From Adiantum capillus-veneris (lineage: Eukaryota > Streptophyta > Polypodiopsida > Polypodiales > Pteridaceae), in contig CM043953.1 of NCBI GenBank assembly GCA_014529385.2, positions 77,490,872 through 77,554,871 of the forward strand: a stretch of 64,000 nucleotides of DNA. The letters are read 5' to 3'. Each line of letters starts with the position of its first letter. The first letter of the stretch is position 1. The notes under the pieces are model-generated. The model was given only the letters and a program-made list of their open reading frames with translations. It was not told where the DNA came from and did no database searches. The translations under genes were made by a program, and so were the position numbers. Shown one piece after another: positions 39,839-50,332 of this stretch.

Positions 39839-40118
39839 GCCCACGACTGCAGAGGACTACACAGCATCGGCGGAGGCTGCATCAGAGGATTCGGATCACT
39901 TTGGCTCGACATGCACGACGCCCGGTCAGACTACTGACCATGGAGGAGATTGATGAGATCCGCCAGCGACCGATGCTGGATCTCTTGTGATCTTGCTATC
40001 CCAGCTAGCTGCTGTTCTGACTTTGTATCAGATCCACCACATTGTAACTTTCTGGTCTCATAGGTCACTTTGGCCTTTTGAAGACGTTAATATAACATTT
40101 CATTTCATTTCATTTCTC
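39837..40118 (+). mobile_element. LINE-B 3' fragment (5' truncated)
   Basis: Matches the 3' end of LINE-B2 (50485-50850): GGAGGCTGCATCAGAGGATTC, TCAGACTACTGACCATGGAG, GCTGGATCTCTTGTGAT and the terminal GACGTTAATATAACATTTC with CATTT repeats. It lacks about 110 bases present in LINE-B2 (50660-50765). Short 5' truncated copies are typical products of incomplete LINE reverse transcription. Confidence 0.88.
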
Positions 40119-40138
40119 CCCCCGCTGCCCCTGCACAC

Positions 40139-40177
<39 letters not shown>

Positions 40178-40998
40178 CGCAGTCCCTGCTCCCCCGCCCC
40201 CCGCTCTCCCGCTGCCCTTGCACCTGCCCCCCGCTTGCGCGCTGACCCTGCACCACCGCCCTCTGCTCGCGCGCTGCCCCTGCACCACCGCCCCCTGCTC
40301 GCGCCATAGTTACCCGGAACAGGAACGGGGAACGGGGAACGGGAACGGGAGGGTCTGGAACGGGATGGGAACGGGGAGGAGGAGGGGGGCCCGGAACGGT
40401 CCACCTAAAGTAAGACTTGAATTACCTGCATTCAGCTTAGTCCCAAGTAAACTCCTAAACAACCCCAAAACTGCCACCAAATCTGCCCCCTAACGTGCCC
40501 TCAAAGTGCACTAATTATGTTTCCCGAACAGCCCCAAATTTGCCCCCAAAAGCCCACTTTTTTTCCCCCAAAATCCCTACTTTTGCCTGTTCCGCCCCGC
40601 GTTTCGCCGTTCCGCCTCATGTTCCACCTCGTTCCCCCCATTCCGGAACACCGCCGGAACACCGTTCCGGTTACACCCCATTCCGGAACTGCATTCCGTT
40701 CCCATCTCCGTTTCGGGAACGGGACTCGTCCGGAACGCCGTTTCGAAACGTTTGGGCTGTGTTCCCCCTGTTCCCTGTTACACTGTCTCGCGCGCTGACC
40801 CTGCACCACCCGCCCCCTGCTCGCGCGCTGTCCTTGCACCCGCCCCCTGCTCGCGCGCTGTCCCGGCACCCCCACCCCCTGCTCCCATCCTCTGCTCACC
40901 CGTTGCCTCTGCACTTGCCCCTCGCTCGCGCGCTGCCCCTTGCACCCCCGCCCTCTGCTCGCGCGCCGCCCCTGCACCCGCCCCCTACTTGTAGAGTT

Positions 40999-41005
<7 letters not shown>
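40119..41005. repeat. C-rich minisatellite-like block with poly(dC)
   Basis: A run of 37 C (40140-40176) is followed by degenerate units of about 30 bp built on CTGCTCGCGCGCTG and CCCTGCACC, at 40180-40304 and again at 40786-40990. The block is divided by a MITE (40305-40785). Open frames here are repeat translations and are not genes. Confidence 0.8.
40305..40785. mobile_element. GGAACGG-rich MITE, longer relative of MITE A
   Basis: Starts CATAGTTACCCGGAAC, like MITE A (CATAGTTACCTGGAAC), and ends CCCTGTTACACTG, an imperfect inverted match. GCTCGCGC at 40297-40304 and TCTCGCGC at 40786-40793 form an 8-bp target duplication with one mismatch. The interior is rich in GGAACGG on the left and CCGTTCC on the right, so the whole 481 bp could fold back. 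No transposase frame. Confidence 0.78.
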
Positions 41006-41083
<78 letters not shown>

Positions 41084-41182
41084 GCGCTGTTATTATTATT
41101 ATTTTTTTAACGGACTAACTTTTTAACCCTTATTTTTTAAGTCTATCGTTTCTTAACTTTAAGTTTTAAGTCTATCGTGTTG

Positions 41183-41236
<54 letters not shown>

Positions 41237-41260
41237 CTACCCCGTGCGCTGTCCCCCCCG

Positions 41261-41296
<36 letters not shown>

Positions 41297-41407
41297 TTCT
41301 CTCTCTCGCTCGTACTCTATCGCGTTTTTCCATTCTCTCTCTCTCCCCCCCCTCTCTCTCTCGTCCGTACTCCATCGCTGCCCCTCCCTTGCCATACCTC
41401 TTCGCGT

Positions 41408-41444
<37 letters not shown>

Positions 41445-41445
41445 A
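41006..41445. repeat. Alternating CT microsatellites and poly(dC) tracts
   Basis: (CT)n at about 41006-41080 and 41186-41234, C36 at 41261-41296 and C36 at 41409-41444, with short unique spacers. It lies directly upstream of the LINE-B1 leader. Confidence 0.95.
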
Positions 41446-41495
41446 GCTACCACGCCACATGAGCTTAGTGGCTCTTTGTCGGACGGCGATCAAGC

Positions 41496-42278
41496 ATGAG
41501 GAAGCAGAACGATAAAGCCGACCCCCTAGAGGATGCCATTCAAAAGTGCAAAGAGGAAATTACGGAGACCATTACCAAGATGAACCGCAATCTCTTGGGC
41601 ACAATAAACATGCTCGAAGGACACGTGCTGATCCGAGAGAGCAAGATAAATACGCTGGAAGACCGAGTGACGACTCAGGATGAAGAGATTGCGTCACTCA
41701 AGAAAGACCTCGCCGAAGCACGATCAAGAAACACACTGGAAGAGGGCGAACTGCAACCCTCAGTGTTCGAAGAAATCAACACGATCAAGGAGCAAGTACG
41801 GGCCATCAAAGAGGGAGAAGAGCAACAAAAAGAGATGACGACTTCTTGGGTGGATGTTCTTACCAAAACTCCACAGAAGGCCGATGAAGCCAAGAAATGG
41901 ATCAAGGTGGCCAAGAAAGGAAAAGGCAAGGAGATAACGCCCACGTCCACACCCACTATCATTAATCAGACACTAGAGGAGGAGCAAAGAAGACGGGTGC
42001 GCGCGTTACATGTGAGAATTTGCGGTCTTAAAGACAAAAGGAATGTGGACGAAGAGGTAAAAGAACTCATGGCCTTAATGCGGGTTCATGAGCCGACGCA
42101 CACAAGAGCATGGAGAGTGGGCAACATAAAGAAAAATGGAAGCAGCGAGGAAACCTCAAAAGAAAGAGCACTCATCCTCCGTTTTTCCTCCATGGAAGCG
42201 AAGAAGTCCTTCTTGAAGAAAAGACCAACTCTTAAAGAGACGGGCATCTTTCTCGGGGATGATCTCACCCTCTCGTAG
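41496..42278 (+). CDS. LINE-B1 ORF1
   Basis: 260 residues. Residues 1-100 are charged and heptad-like (KCKEEITETITKMNRNLLG, then LEDRVTTQDEEIASLKKDL), suggesting a coiled coil. A GEEQQKE linker and WVDVLTKTPQKADEAKKWI follow. Residues about 165-260 (RRRVRALHVRICGLK, then ERALILRFSSMEAKKSFLKK and GIFLGDDLTL) resemble the RRM-like plus C-terminal layout of LINE ORF1 proteins in a general way. A TAG at 42276-42278 stands where LINE-B2 has CAG, and the same frame stays open to 42389 (IAHMQEVMPEI, FYRDGRVVI). ORF1 was therefore about 297 residues and is nonsense-truncated here. No zinc knuckle is present. Confidence 0.8.
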   Translation: MRKQNDKADPLEDAIQKCKEEITETITKMNRNLLGTINMLEGHVLIRESKINTLEDRVTTQDEEIASLKKDLAEARSRNTLEEGELQPSVFEEINTIKEQVRAIKEGEEQQKEMTTSWVDVLTKTPQKADEAKKWIKVAKKGKGKEITPTSTPTIINQTLEEEQRRRVRALHVRICGLKDKRNVDEEVKELMALMRVHEPTHTRAWRVGNIKKNGSSEETSKERALILRFSSMEAKKSFLKKRPTLKETGIFLGDDLTLS

Positions 42279-42389
42279 ATCGCTCATATGCAGGAAGTGA
42301 TGCCGGAGATTAGAGCAGCAAGGGGAAAAGGCAAGATTGCCTTTTACCGAGATGGAAGAGTAGTAATACTAGAACGACGCTCCACATGA

Positions 42390-43693
42390 CGGTGCGAGAC
42401 TTATGGGACCACACTCAAAGTGGATGCGTGGAAGTGTAATGGATCTATGCGTCTTGATGTGGGTGCTTTTGAGGATAGCTTTACTGGAAGAGACATCATC
42501 TTTTACTCCGAGACACACCAGGCCCCCGGGCAATCCATGCCTCACATCAGTGGATACAGATGGGAGACAGCCTACAGATAGGAGACACGCTCAGAGCATA
42601 GAGGACAGGGCTCGGGGGGAGTGGCAGTGTTATTTAGAGAAGATCTGCAGCCATTGATACATATAGCCCGTAGGGATGAGCAGGCTAGGTACATGTGGGT
42701 GAGACTGAAAGCAGAGACATGCATATATCTTTACATTGCTATTTGCTACTTTTCCCCGAGTACATCAGTCTATGCATCACCCAGAGGACAGTCCCCTTTT
42801 TCTATTTTGGATGATGACATATGGGAGTTCTCTAGAGATGGTGACATTATCATTCTAGGGACTTCAATGCTAGGACTGCCCATCACCAGACAATGTTTTA
42901 ATCATACTTCAGAGGAGATGCTGAGAGAGCTAGATGTTGTAGAGACGGGCCTGTCCAGACTATCACACGATGTGGAATATACTGAGTATGGGCAACACCT
43001 GATAGACATGGGCTCCGCACATGGATTGGCCATCTTGAATGGCGTACAGAGATTTCCTGCTGCTGCGGGAGGTTTTACATGCTTCCTACACAGACATGGA
43101 GCCAGCACAGTGGACTATGTCATGGCACAGCCGAATCTCATCTCTAGTATCCAGGATCTCACAGTTGGGCCCAGACCGATCGGAGTGGCAATGGATCATG
43201 CTCTGGTGTCGTGGATCATGCTCTGGTGTCGATGACCATCTCCTTCCAGTTCAGTGTAGCACACAGTCCACGGGTAACAGCCCCTACTCGCTACACCTTC
43301 ACACGGGAGACGGATTCTGTATACATGGACGGGATCTATAGACGCCTATGCACTGAGGACCCGGGGCGACCTCTGGAGGAGCTAACTACTATACTGACAC
43401 AGACATTACATGATGCAGCAGCAGAGGCATACCCACACACCCAGCCTGAGCAGAGCCGCCGATCAGGGAGCATGCCTCAGAACAGCTGGTACGATGATGA
43501 GTGCTGCCAGACTAGAGCCAGACTTCAGAGGGGGGTGCTTTTGGGGGACGTCACTCATAGACAGTCACAGATTGACTTCCGACGCTTGGTGCAGCGGAAG
43601 AAGAGGGCTTTTTTGGCTCGACTCAAGCAGGATCTATACCAGCTATTCTTGAGTCAGGACTCGCGTGAGGCGTGGCGGCTCTTTCATGAGCAG

Positions 43694-43726
<33 letters not shown>

Positions 43727-45140
43727 TGCTATTTCCTCCACAAAGACCTGGGGTCAGTACGCATCATCTTTGTACACAGTACCTGGACAGCCGTCCCTCC
43801 CCAACCCCCCCGATCCATGCCCACACACATGTGCTTTTTTCACCGCTGAGATGGTGAAGAAAGCTATTGATAGGATGAGGACTGGGAGAGCTTATGATCA
43901 TGATGGCTTAGTCGTTGAGCATTTCACTCATGCCAAAGACCTACTAGCAGAGCTTCTAGCAGTTATGTTTAACCGTGCCATGTGAGGGCCTACCGGACAC
44001 TTGGAGCCTATCTACGATCGTACCTATCTTCAAGTCAGGAGACCCCATGGAGCCTGGGAATTATCGCACTATCATGATTGGACACACACTGGCACGGTTG
44101 TATGCATCCATTCTTAAGCAATAGCTGAGTAGATGGGCAGAGAGGGAAGGAATGCGTGCAGCTGGGCAGGCAGGGTTCAGGAGAGGCTTCTCTACTCTTG
44201 ACCATATCTTGACACTCAGGGCCATCATCGAGGAAGGCAGATCTCATGGGAGACGGATCTATTGTAGCTTTGTGGACTTCCGCAAAGCTTTTGACAGAGT
44301 ACCCAGAGCTAGATTGATGCGCAGATTGCAGGAAATGGGAGTACCACAGAGCTTATTTGGGGGATCATGGCATTGTACAGATCAGTAGTAGGGCATGTAC
44401 GCACCCCTGAGGGACTTTCTCCACTATTGGGGTGAAGTAGGGTTGCCCGCTCTCTCCTACTCTTTTCGGTATGTATGTGGATGAGGTTTCTGACTACATT
44501 GAGAGCGATGGGGATAGAGGTGCATAGTTGGCAGGGACATGGATTCCACTTTTGTTATATGCTGATGATGTAGTGTTGATCTCCGAATCTCCATAGGGAA
44601 TGCAACGTCAACTGGATGCTTTGCATAGGTTTGCCCACGAAAGTGGTTTGTCTGTCAACCTTGGTAAAACCAAGGTTATGGTGTTTAATACCACCCCACA
44701 GTGGATCAGGAGGTCAGTACCTACATTCACATACGGCCAGGAGACTGTGGAGTACACAGATGCTTACACTTACCTTGGAGTGGTTTTTAGCGGACCTGCA
44801 TTCTCACTCAGAAGAGCAGCAGAGACCAGACTGACTAGAGCCCACGCAGCACTCGGTAGATTAGAGAAGATGTGTTCGCAGGTTCAGTTTCAGGAGCCTC
44901 GGACGAAGCTCTGGCTCTTTGACACTTTGGTGGCTTCAGCATTGCTCTATGGAGTTGAGATACGGAGACCTTCATTGGATCACCGCGGGAGGCCGGGTCG
45001 CACAGATGGATGGGGGAACATGGAGAAACCTCTGGTCTCTATGATCTCGCGGCTCATTAGAGCCAAGGCATCAGTACCACGGGCCATTATCCGAGCAGAG
45101 CTAGCAGCCCCCCCCACTAGTGGTGGAGGCGCTGACCAGA
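42390..45140 (+). pseudogene. LINE-B1 ORF2 (endonuclease and RT, broken)
   Basis: Pieces in several frames: YIAICYFSPSTS (about 42735), DIWEFSRDGDIIILG (about 42816-42860), STVDYVMAQPN (about 43108), DHALVS (about 43195, with an 18-base tandem repeat at 43193-43230), TRYTFTRETDSVY, NSWYDDEC, the poly(C) tract, MRTGRAYDHDGL (about 43876), IPIF/VPIFKSGD, NYRTIMIGHTLARLY, IYCSFVDFRKAFDRVPRARLM (about 44260-44320), LYADDVVLIS (about 44557), and ESGLSVNLGKTKVMVFNTTP (about 44640-44698). The YADD active site is kept. Numerous stops and indels remove function. Confidence 0.85.
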
Positions 45141-45890
45141 TCACGAGCTAAAGGCTCCCGAATATATCTCCTTTAGCTCGTGACCCCCTCTCTCAGGTCG
45201 CCGGGTACTCAGGTCGCCCCAATGCGGGCAGGCTGCAGGCACAGCCCAGCGGGGTATCGTGCGGGCCGTGAGCCATCCCTCAAAGGGGGCCGCGAGCAGC
45301 AGACGTTTCAGCAGGTTACAGGACAGCAGGGCTTCGCCCCCGTATTACTTGGCACAGGTTTTTAGTGGTGCCCGCAGTTGGCTGTGGCATAGAACCCTCG
45401 TATTGGGAAACAGGTGGAAGCTTCATTGCGTTCAGCAGAGCTCGAGCAGGTGGAGGTTTTGGAGAGCTGTGTAAGAGCAGGTTGCAGGCAGACCGAGGGG
45501 TGTCTATCTGCATATTGTCTCCTTGATTCGTATCGCCCATAAGGGGCTGTGTTGTGTATGCCGCCTGGTCTCAGCTGAGCCAGCGCTGGCTTTGGTTTCT
45601 TGGATTCCGAATGTATGCAGCAGGTTTTCTGATCCGGGTTGACACTACCCGAGGTATGTATGTTGTTGAGGGGGTCACGAGCTCAAGGCTCCCGAATATA
45701 TCTCCTTTTGGTTGCGCAGTCATACCCGCCAGCAGGTGTCTGGATAAGGCCACCTGGTCTCAACCGAGCCAGAGTGAGCTAGTGCTTCCCATTGCTTTTG
45801 TTGCCGAGTATTGGCCTTGCGGGCTGGACTTGTGCCCTATCCGCCTGGACTCAGCCGAGCCAGAGCGTCGAGCTATACCCGCATCGCCAA
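45141..45890. other. Unique block between LINE-B1 and LINE-B2 with hairpin and repeats
   Basis: It begins with a perfect 14-bp inverted repeat (45141-45154 and 45170-45183). A near copy of its left arm and loop recurs at 45675-45709. Three degenerate repeats of CCTGGTCTCAGC-GAGCCAG occur at about 45564, 45752 and 45844. It is absent from LINE-B1's own leader. It may be the 5' leader of LINE-B2 or a separate insertion. Confidence 0.55.
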
Positions 45891-45941
45891 TGGAGGCAAT
45901 GAGCGCTTCGCCAGTGGAGGCCCCATACGAAGGCAACCTTT

Positions 45942-46837
45942 GTGCTTACAAACAAGCGGATAACACAAATGGAAAGGGAGATGAAAGAATGGAAAGCAGA
46001 GACGGAGGGATGGTGGAAAGAGAAGGCGAACCTTCTTCAAATGTTTCTCAATGAAGGCGCGCAATGGAAGAAGGAGAAAGAGGACTTGTACGCAGAGCTA
46101 CAAGCACTTAAGGTGGATTCACAAGCACTTAGAGAAGAGGTCACAGCCCTCAAGCGAGAGCTTGCGGATAGAGTAAGCAGTGGACTGGAAGAAGGGGAAT
46201 TTCAGCCCTTGGTGATAGAGGAGATCAAGGTCATCAAGGAGCAGGTACGGATGATCACAGAGGAGGAGAAACACAAGGTGGTAAAGACGTCTTTGTGGAT
46301 GGATGTGATGATGAAGACGCAAAAGAAGGCGGATGAGGCCGAGAAATGGATAGAAGTCGCTAAGAAAGGGAAAGGGAAAGAAACCACATCCGTCCCCACT
46401 CCCACAATCATCAACATGACTCTAGAAGAAGAGCAACGAAGGAAAACTAGAGCCTTGCATATAAGAGTAAGCGGTCTAAAAAGACCGAGATGATGTGGAA
46501 GGGGAAGTCAAAGGACTTCTCTGCATGATGGGTAGTGAGGCTACTCATACAAAGGCATGGAGGCCCGAGGGTAGGGAAGAAGACACAAGGCAATGGGGAG
46601 ACTTCAAAAGGGAGAGCTTTAATCATCCGTTTCCCGTCCATGGAGGCAAAGAAGGACTTCTTGAAGAAGCGCCCTACACTAAAGAAAACAGGCATATTCC
46701 TTGGAGATGACCTCACTCTCACACAGCTTGCGCATATGAGAGAGGTAATGCCAGAGATTCAAGTGGCAAGGGAGAAGGGAAAGACGGCCTTCTACAGAGA
46801 TGGCCGGGTGGTGATTGTAGAGCGGCACTCCACATGA
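45942..46837 (+). pseudogene. LINE-B2 ORF1 (one frameshift)
   Basis: Starts MLTNKRITQMEREMKEWKAE; a coiled-coil-like stretch (KKEKEDLYAELQALKVDSQ) follows, then GLEEGEFQPLVIEEIKVIKE and EEEQRRKTRALHIRVSGLK. A frameshift at about 46485 changes frame. The remainder (GRALIIRFPSMEAKKDFLKK, GIFLGDDLTLTQLAHMREV, FYRDGRVVIVERHST) is intact to the TGA at 46835-46837. It aligns along its length with LINE-B1 ORF1. An upstream ATG at 45891 opens another frame and is not favoured. Confidence 0.82.
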
Positions 46838-46856
46838 CGGTGCGAGACCTATGGGA

Positions 46857-48359
46857 CCACACTCAAAGTTGCCACTTGGAATTGTAATGGATCTATGCGC
46901 CTTGATGTGGGTGCCTTTGAGGATAGTTTTACTGGAAGAGACATCGTCTTCTACTCTGAGACACATCAGGCCCCGGGGCAATCTATGCCTCACATTAGTG
47001 GATATAGATGGGAGACAGCCTGTAGACAGGAGACGCGACAGAGCACAGAGGGCGGGGCTCTGAGACACATCAGGCCCCGAGGCAATCTATGCCTCACATT
47101 AGTGGATATAGATGGGAGACAACCTGTAGACATGAGACACGATCAAAGCACAGAGGGCGGGGCTCAGGAAGAGTGGCAGTGTTATTCAGGGAGGAGTTGT
47201 AGCCATTGAGACATATGGCCCGCAGGGATGAGCAAGCTAGGTACATGTGGGTGAGATTGAGAGCAGAGACAGGCAGATATCTTTACATTGCTATTTGCTA
47301 CTTTCCCCCGAGTACGTCAGTTTATGCACCACCCAGAGGACAGTCCCCCTTCTCTATTTTGGATGATGACATATGGGAGTTCTCTAGAGATGGTGACATC
47401 ATCATTCTAGGGGATTTCAATGCTAGGACTGCCCATCATCAGACAGTATTTTATGATACTTCAGAGGAGATGCTGAGAGAGTTGGATGTTGTAGAGACGG
47501 GCCTATCCAGACTATCACGGGATGGAGAACACATTGAGTATGGACGACACTTGATAGACATGGGGACTGCACATGGATTGGCCATCTTGAATGGCCTACA
47601 GAGATTTCCCGCTGTGGGGGGTTTTACATGCTTTCCACACAGATATGGAGCCAGCACAATGGATTATATCATGGCATAGCCGAGCCTCATCTCTCATATC
47701 CAGGATCTCACGGTTGGACCCAGTCCTGTGGGTGTGGCAGTAGATCATGCTCTTGTGTCGTTTACCATCTCTTTTCAGTTTAGTATAGCACACAGGCCAC
47801 GGGCAGTAGCCTCTACTCGCTACACCTTCACGCGGGAGACGGACTCTGTATACATAGATGGGATCTACAGACGCCTGTGCGCAGAGGAGCCAGGGCGACC
47901 TTTGGAGCTTACTACTATTCTGACACAGACACTACATGGTGCAGCAGCAAAGGCATACCCACATACCCAGCCTGAGCAGAGACGCCGTTCGGGGAGCATG
48001 CCCCAAAACAGCTGGTATGATGAGGAATGCCGGGACACTAGAGCCAGACTTTAGAGGGAGGTACTTTTGGGGGACATCACTCACAGACAGTCACAGATTG
48101 ACTTCCGACGCCTAGTGCGGGGGAAGAAGAGGGCATTTTTGGCTCGCCTAGAGCAGGATCTATACCAGCTATTCTTGAGTCAGGACTCGTGTGAGGCATG
48201 TCAGTTCTTTCATGAGCCCTCCCCCCCCCCCCCCCCCTGCCATTACTTCCACAGAGGCCTGGGGCCAATACGCATCATCTCTATACACAGTTCCTGAGCA
48301 GCCCTCCCTTCCCGACCCCCCTGATCCATGCCCACACATGTGCTTTTTTCACCGCTGAG
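46857..48359 (+). pseudogene. LINE-B2 ORF2 endonuclease and linker
   Basis: VATWNCNGSMRLDVGAFEDS (about 46866-46925) and FYSETH open an APE-type domain. A 104-bp tandem duplication then shifts the frame. It continues AVLFREEL, YLYIAICYFPPSTS, IIILGDFNARTAHH (about 47400-47440), STMDYIMA then a TAG, VAVDHALVSFTISF (about 47735-47780), and NSWYDEECRDTRARL. The TAG after RARL (48052-48054) and a 17-C tract at 48221-48237 interrupt the linker before RT. Catalytic Asn, Glu, Asp and His blocks are all present in order. Confidence 0.85.
46954..47161. repeat. 104-bp tandem duplication in LINE-B2 endonuclease
   Basis: The unit starting CTCTGAGACACATCAGG at 46954 recurs at 47058 with few changes and ends before CAGGAAGAGTGG. 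LINE-B1 has one copy at about 42506-42610. The length is not a multiple of three, so the endonuclease frame is broken. Confidence 0.88.
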
Positions 48360-49226
48360 ATGGTGAGGAACGCCATTGACAGGATGAGGACCGGGAGAGC
48401 TTATGATCATGATGGCTTAGTGGCTGAGCATTTCACGCATGCCAGAGATCTACTAGCACAGCTTCTAGCAGTTGTGTTTAACCGTGCCATGTGTGAGGGC
48501 TTGCTTGATACTTGGAGCCTATCTACTATTGTACCTATCTTCAAGTCGGGAGACCCTATGGAGCCTGGGAATTATCGCACTATCATGATTGGACACACAT
48601 TGGCACGGTTGTACGCATCTATTCTTGAGCAACAGTTGAGTAGATGGGCAGAGAGGGAGGGGATACGCGCAGCCGGGCAGGCAGGGTTCAAGAGGGGTTT
48701 TTCTACTCTTGACCATATCTTGACACTCAGAGCCATCATTGAGGAGGGCAGATCACATGGGAGACGGATCTATTGTAGCTTTGTGGATTGCCGCAAAGCA
48801 TTTGACACAGTTTCCAGAGCTAGATTGATGCGCAGATTACAGCAGATGGGAGTACCCACAGAGCTCATTTGGGGGGTCATGGCATTATACAGGTCAGTAG
48901 TGGGGCATGTACGCACCTCAGAGGGTCTATCCACACCGGTTCACTCCACTATTGGGGTGAAGCAGGGTTGCCCGCTCTCTGCTACTCTATTTGGTATGTA
49001 TGTGGATGAGGTTTCTGACTACATTCAGAGAGATGGTGATAGAGGTGCACAAGTGGGAGGGACATGGATTCCACTATTGTTATATGCTGATGATATTGTG
49101 TTGATCTCCGACTCTCCGGAGGGGATGCAACATCACTTGGATGCTTTGCATAGGTTTGCCCAGGAAAGTGGTTTGTCCGTCAACCTTGGTAAAACCAAGG
49201 TCATGGTATTTAATACCACCCCATAG
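48360..49226 (+). CDS. LINE-B2 ORF2 reverse transcriptase, open segment
   Basis: 288 residues open in one frame. Motifs: MRTGRAYDHDGL (9-20), IVPIFKSGD (57-65), NYRTIMIGHTLARL (71-84), GFKRGFSTLDHI (109-120), SFVDCRKAFDTV (140-151), GVKQGCPLSATLFGMY (199-214), LLYADDIVLIS (240-250), and SGLSVNLGKTKVMVFN near the end. All RT active-site aspartates are present. The stop at 49224-49226 is a TAG before tryptophan-containing sequence, where LINE-B1 reads CAG, so it is a nonsense mutation. The original ORF began far upstream. Confidence 0.88.
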   Translation: MVRNAIDRMRTGRAYDHDGLVAEHFTHARDLLAQLLAVVFNRAMCEGLLDTWSLSTIVPIFKSGDPMEPGNYRTIMIGHTLARLYASILEQQLSRWAEREGIRAAGQAGFKRGFSTLDHILTLRAIIEEGRSHGRRIYCSFVDCRKAFDTVSRARLMRRLQQMGVPTELIWGVMALYRSVVGHVRTSEGLSTPVHSTIGVKQGCPLSATLFGMYVDEVSDYIQRDGDRGAQVGGTWIPLLLYADDIVLISDSPEGMQHHLDALHRFAQESGLSVNLGKTKVMVFNTTP

Positions 49227-50332
49227 TGGATTAGGAGGTCAGCGCCCGCATTCACATACGGCCAGGAGACAGTGGAGTATACAGATGCTTATACTTACCT
49301 TGGAGTGGTTTTTAGTGGATTTTCACTGAGGAGGGCAGCAGAGACTAGATTGACCAGAGCCCAGGCAGCACTGGGTAGATTGGAAAGGATGTGTTCGCAG
49401 GTTCAGTTTCAGGAGCTTCGGACGAAGCTCTGGCTCTTTAACACTTTGGTGGCTTCTGCATTGCTCTATGGAGCTGAGATTTGGGGACCTTCATTGGATC
49501 ATCACGGGAGGACATGCCGCACTGATGGATGGGGGTACATGGAGAAGCCTTTGGTCTCTATGATCTCGCGGCTCATTAGAGCCAAGGCTTCAGTACCACG
49601 TGCCATTGTCCGAGCAGATCTAGCTGCCCCCCCACTAGTGGTTGAGGCGCTCACCAGATCTGTCTCCTTTATACACCGCGTGTGGGAACTTCCCAGAGAC
49701 AGATATGCCTGCCTTGCACTTGAGTCCTCTCGACAGTTAGCCATGCAGGGAGATATTGCATGCTGGTATGGGGAGATGACATCATGGTTTCAGGCACATA
49801 GGTTCAACATAGACAGTTTGCCTCCTTTCCAGTACTCACGGGATGCACCTCTCTGACTCTTACACAGTCCGAGATCACCAGGCTCATCCGCCAGGACCTG
49901 ACTTAGCTAGACACGAGGAGGACATGGATACAGCCAGCACAGGAGGTGGGCACGAAGATGGCTTTCTACAGAGAGCATCTCCTCCAGCTTACGGAGGACG
50001 GTTTTGTGACGAGGCCCAAGTACATGGACACCCACTTGTCTCATGGGGTCCAATGTGCTATTGGCCAGATACGCACATCTTCACACCAGCTCTGCAGATC
50101 GAGACTGGGAGATACAGCAGAGTACCAGCAGAGGCCAGGACATGCCCCCTATGTGACATAGAGCTTGTGAGAGAGTTGCACTACACATGCCACTGCCCCG
50201 TCTATTACGAGATACGAGGCCGCTTCCACTGCTTGTTCAGAGAGGGCTTTGGACCACTCTCCAGAGTTACGAGGATCAGAGATGCTTGGGTTTGTTTTTG
50301 CACGAGCTACGCAGACATAGAGAGAGCCTGAT
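49227..50332 (+). pseudogene. LINE-B2 ORF2 C-terminal region
   Basis: Past the TAG the same frame continues WIRRSAPAFTYGQETVEYTD, then YTYLGVVFSGFSLRRAAETR, LWLFNTLVASALLYGAEIWG and LIRAKASVPRAIVRADLAAP to a stop at about 49856. A frameshift leads to a second piece ending in CPLCDIELVRELHYTCHCPVY (residues C, C, H, C spaced as in the C-terminal Cys/His motif of many LINE ORF2 proteins, about 50145-50205) and REGFGPLSRV. The stop is at 50330-50332. This half is missing in LINE-B1. Confidence 0.8.

Larger units (their letters stand above)
41446..45140 (+). mobile_element. LINE-B1, decayed copy lacking its 3' end
   Basis: A leader from about 41446, ORF1 (41496-42389 with one stop), then ORF2 with endonuclease and RT in broken frames to 45140. 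Homology to LINE-B2 ends abruptly there (LINE-B2 equivalent about 49655), so the last 1.2 kb is missing. A 31-C tract at 43694-43724 lies between endonuclease and RT. Confidence 0.85.

Noticed and set aside
40987-41515. Ser-Leu and proline repeat proteins
   Set aside because: Direct translation of CT microsatellites and poly(C) tracts; no unique sequence.
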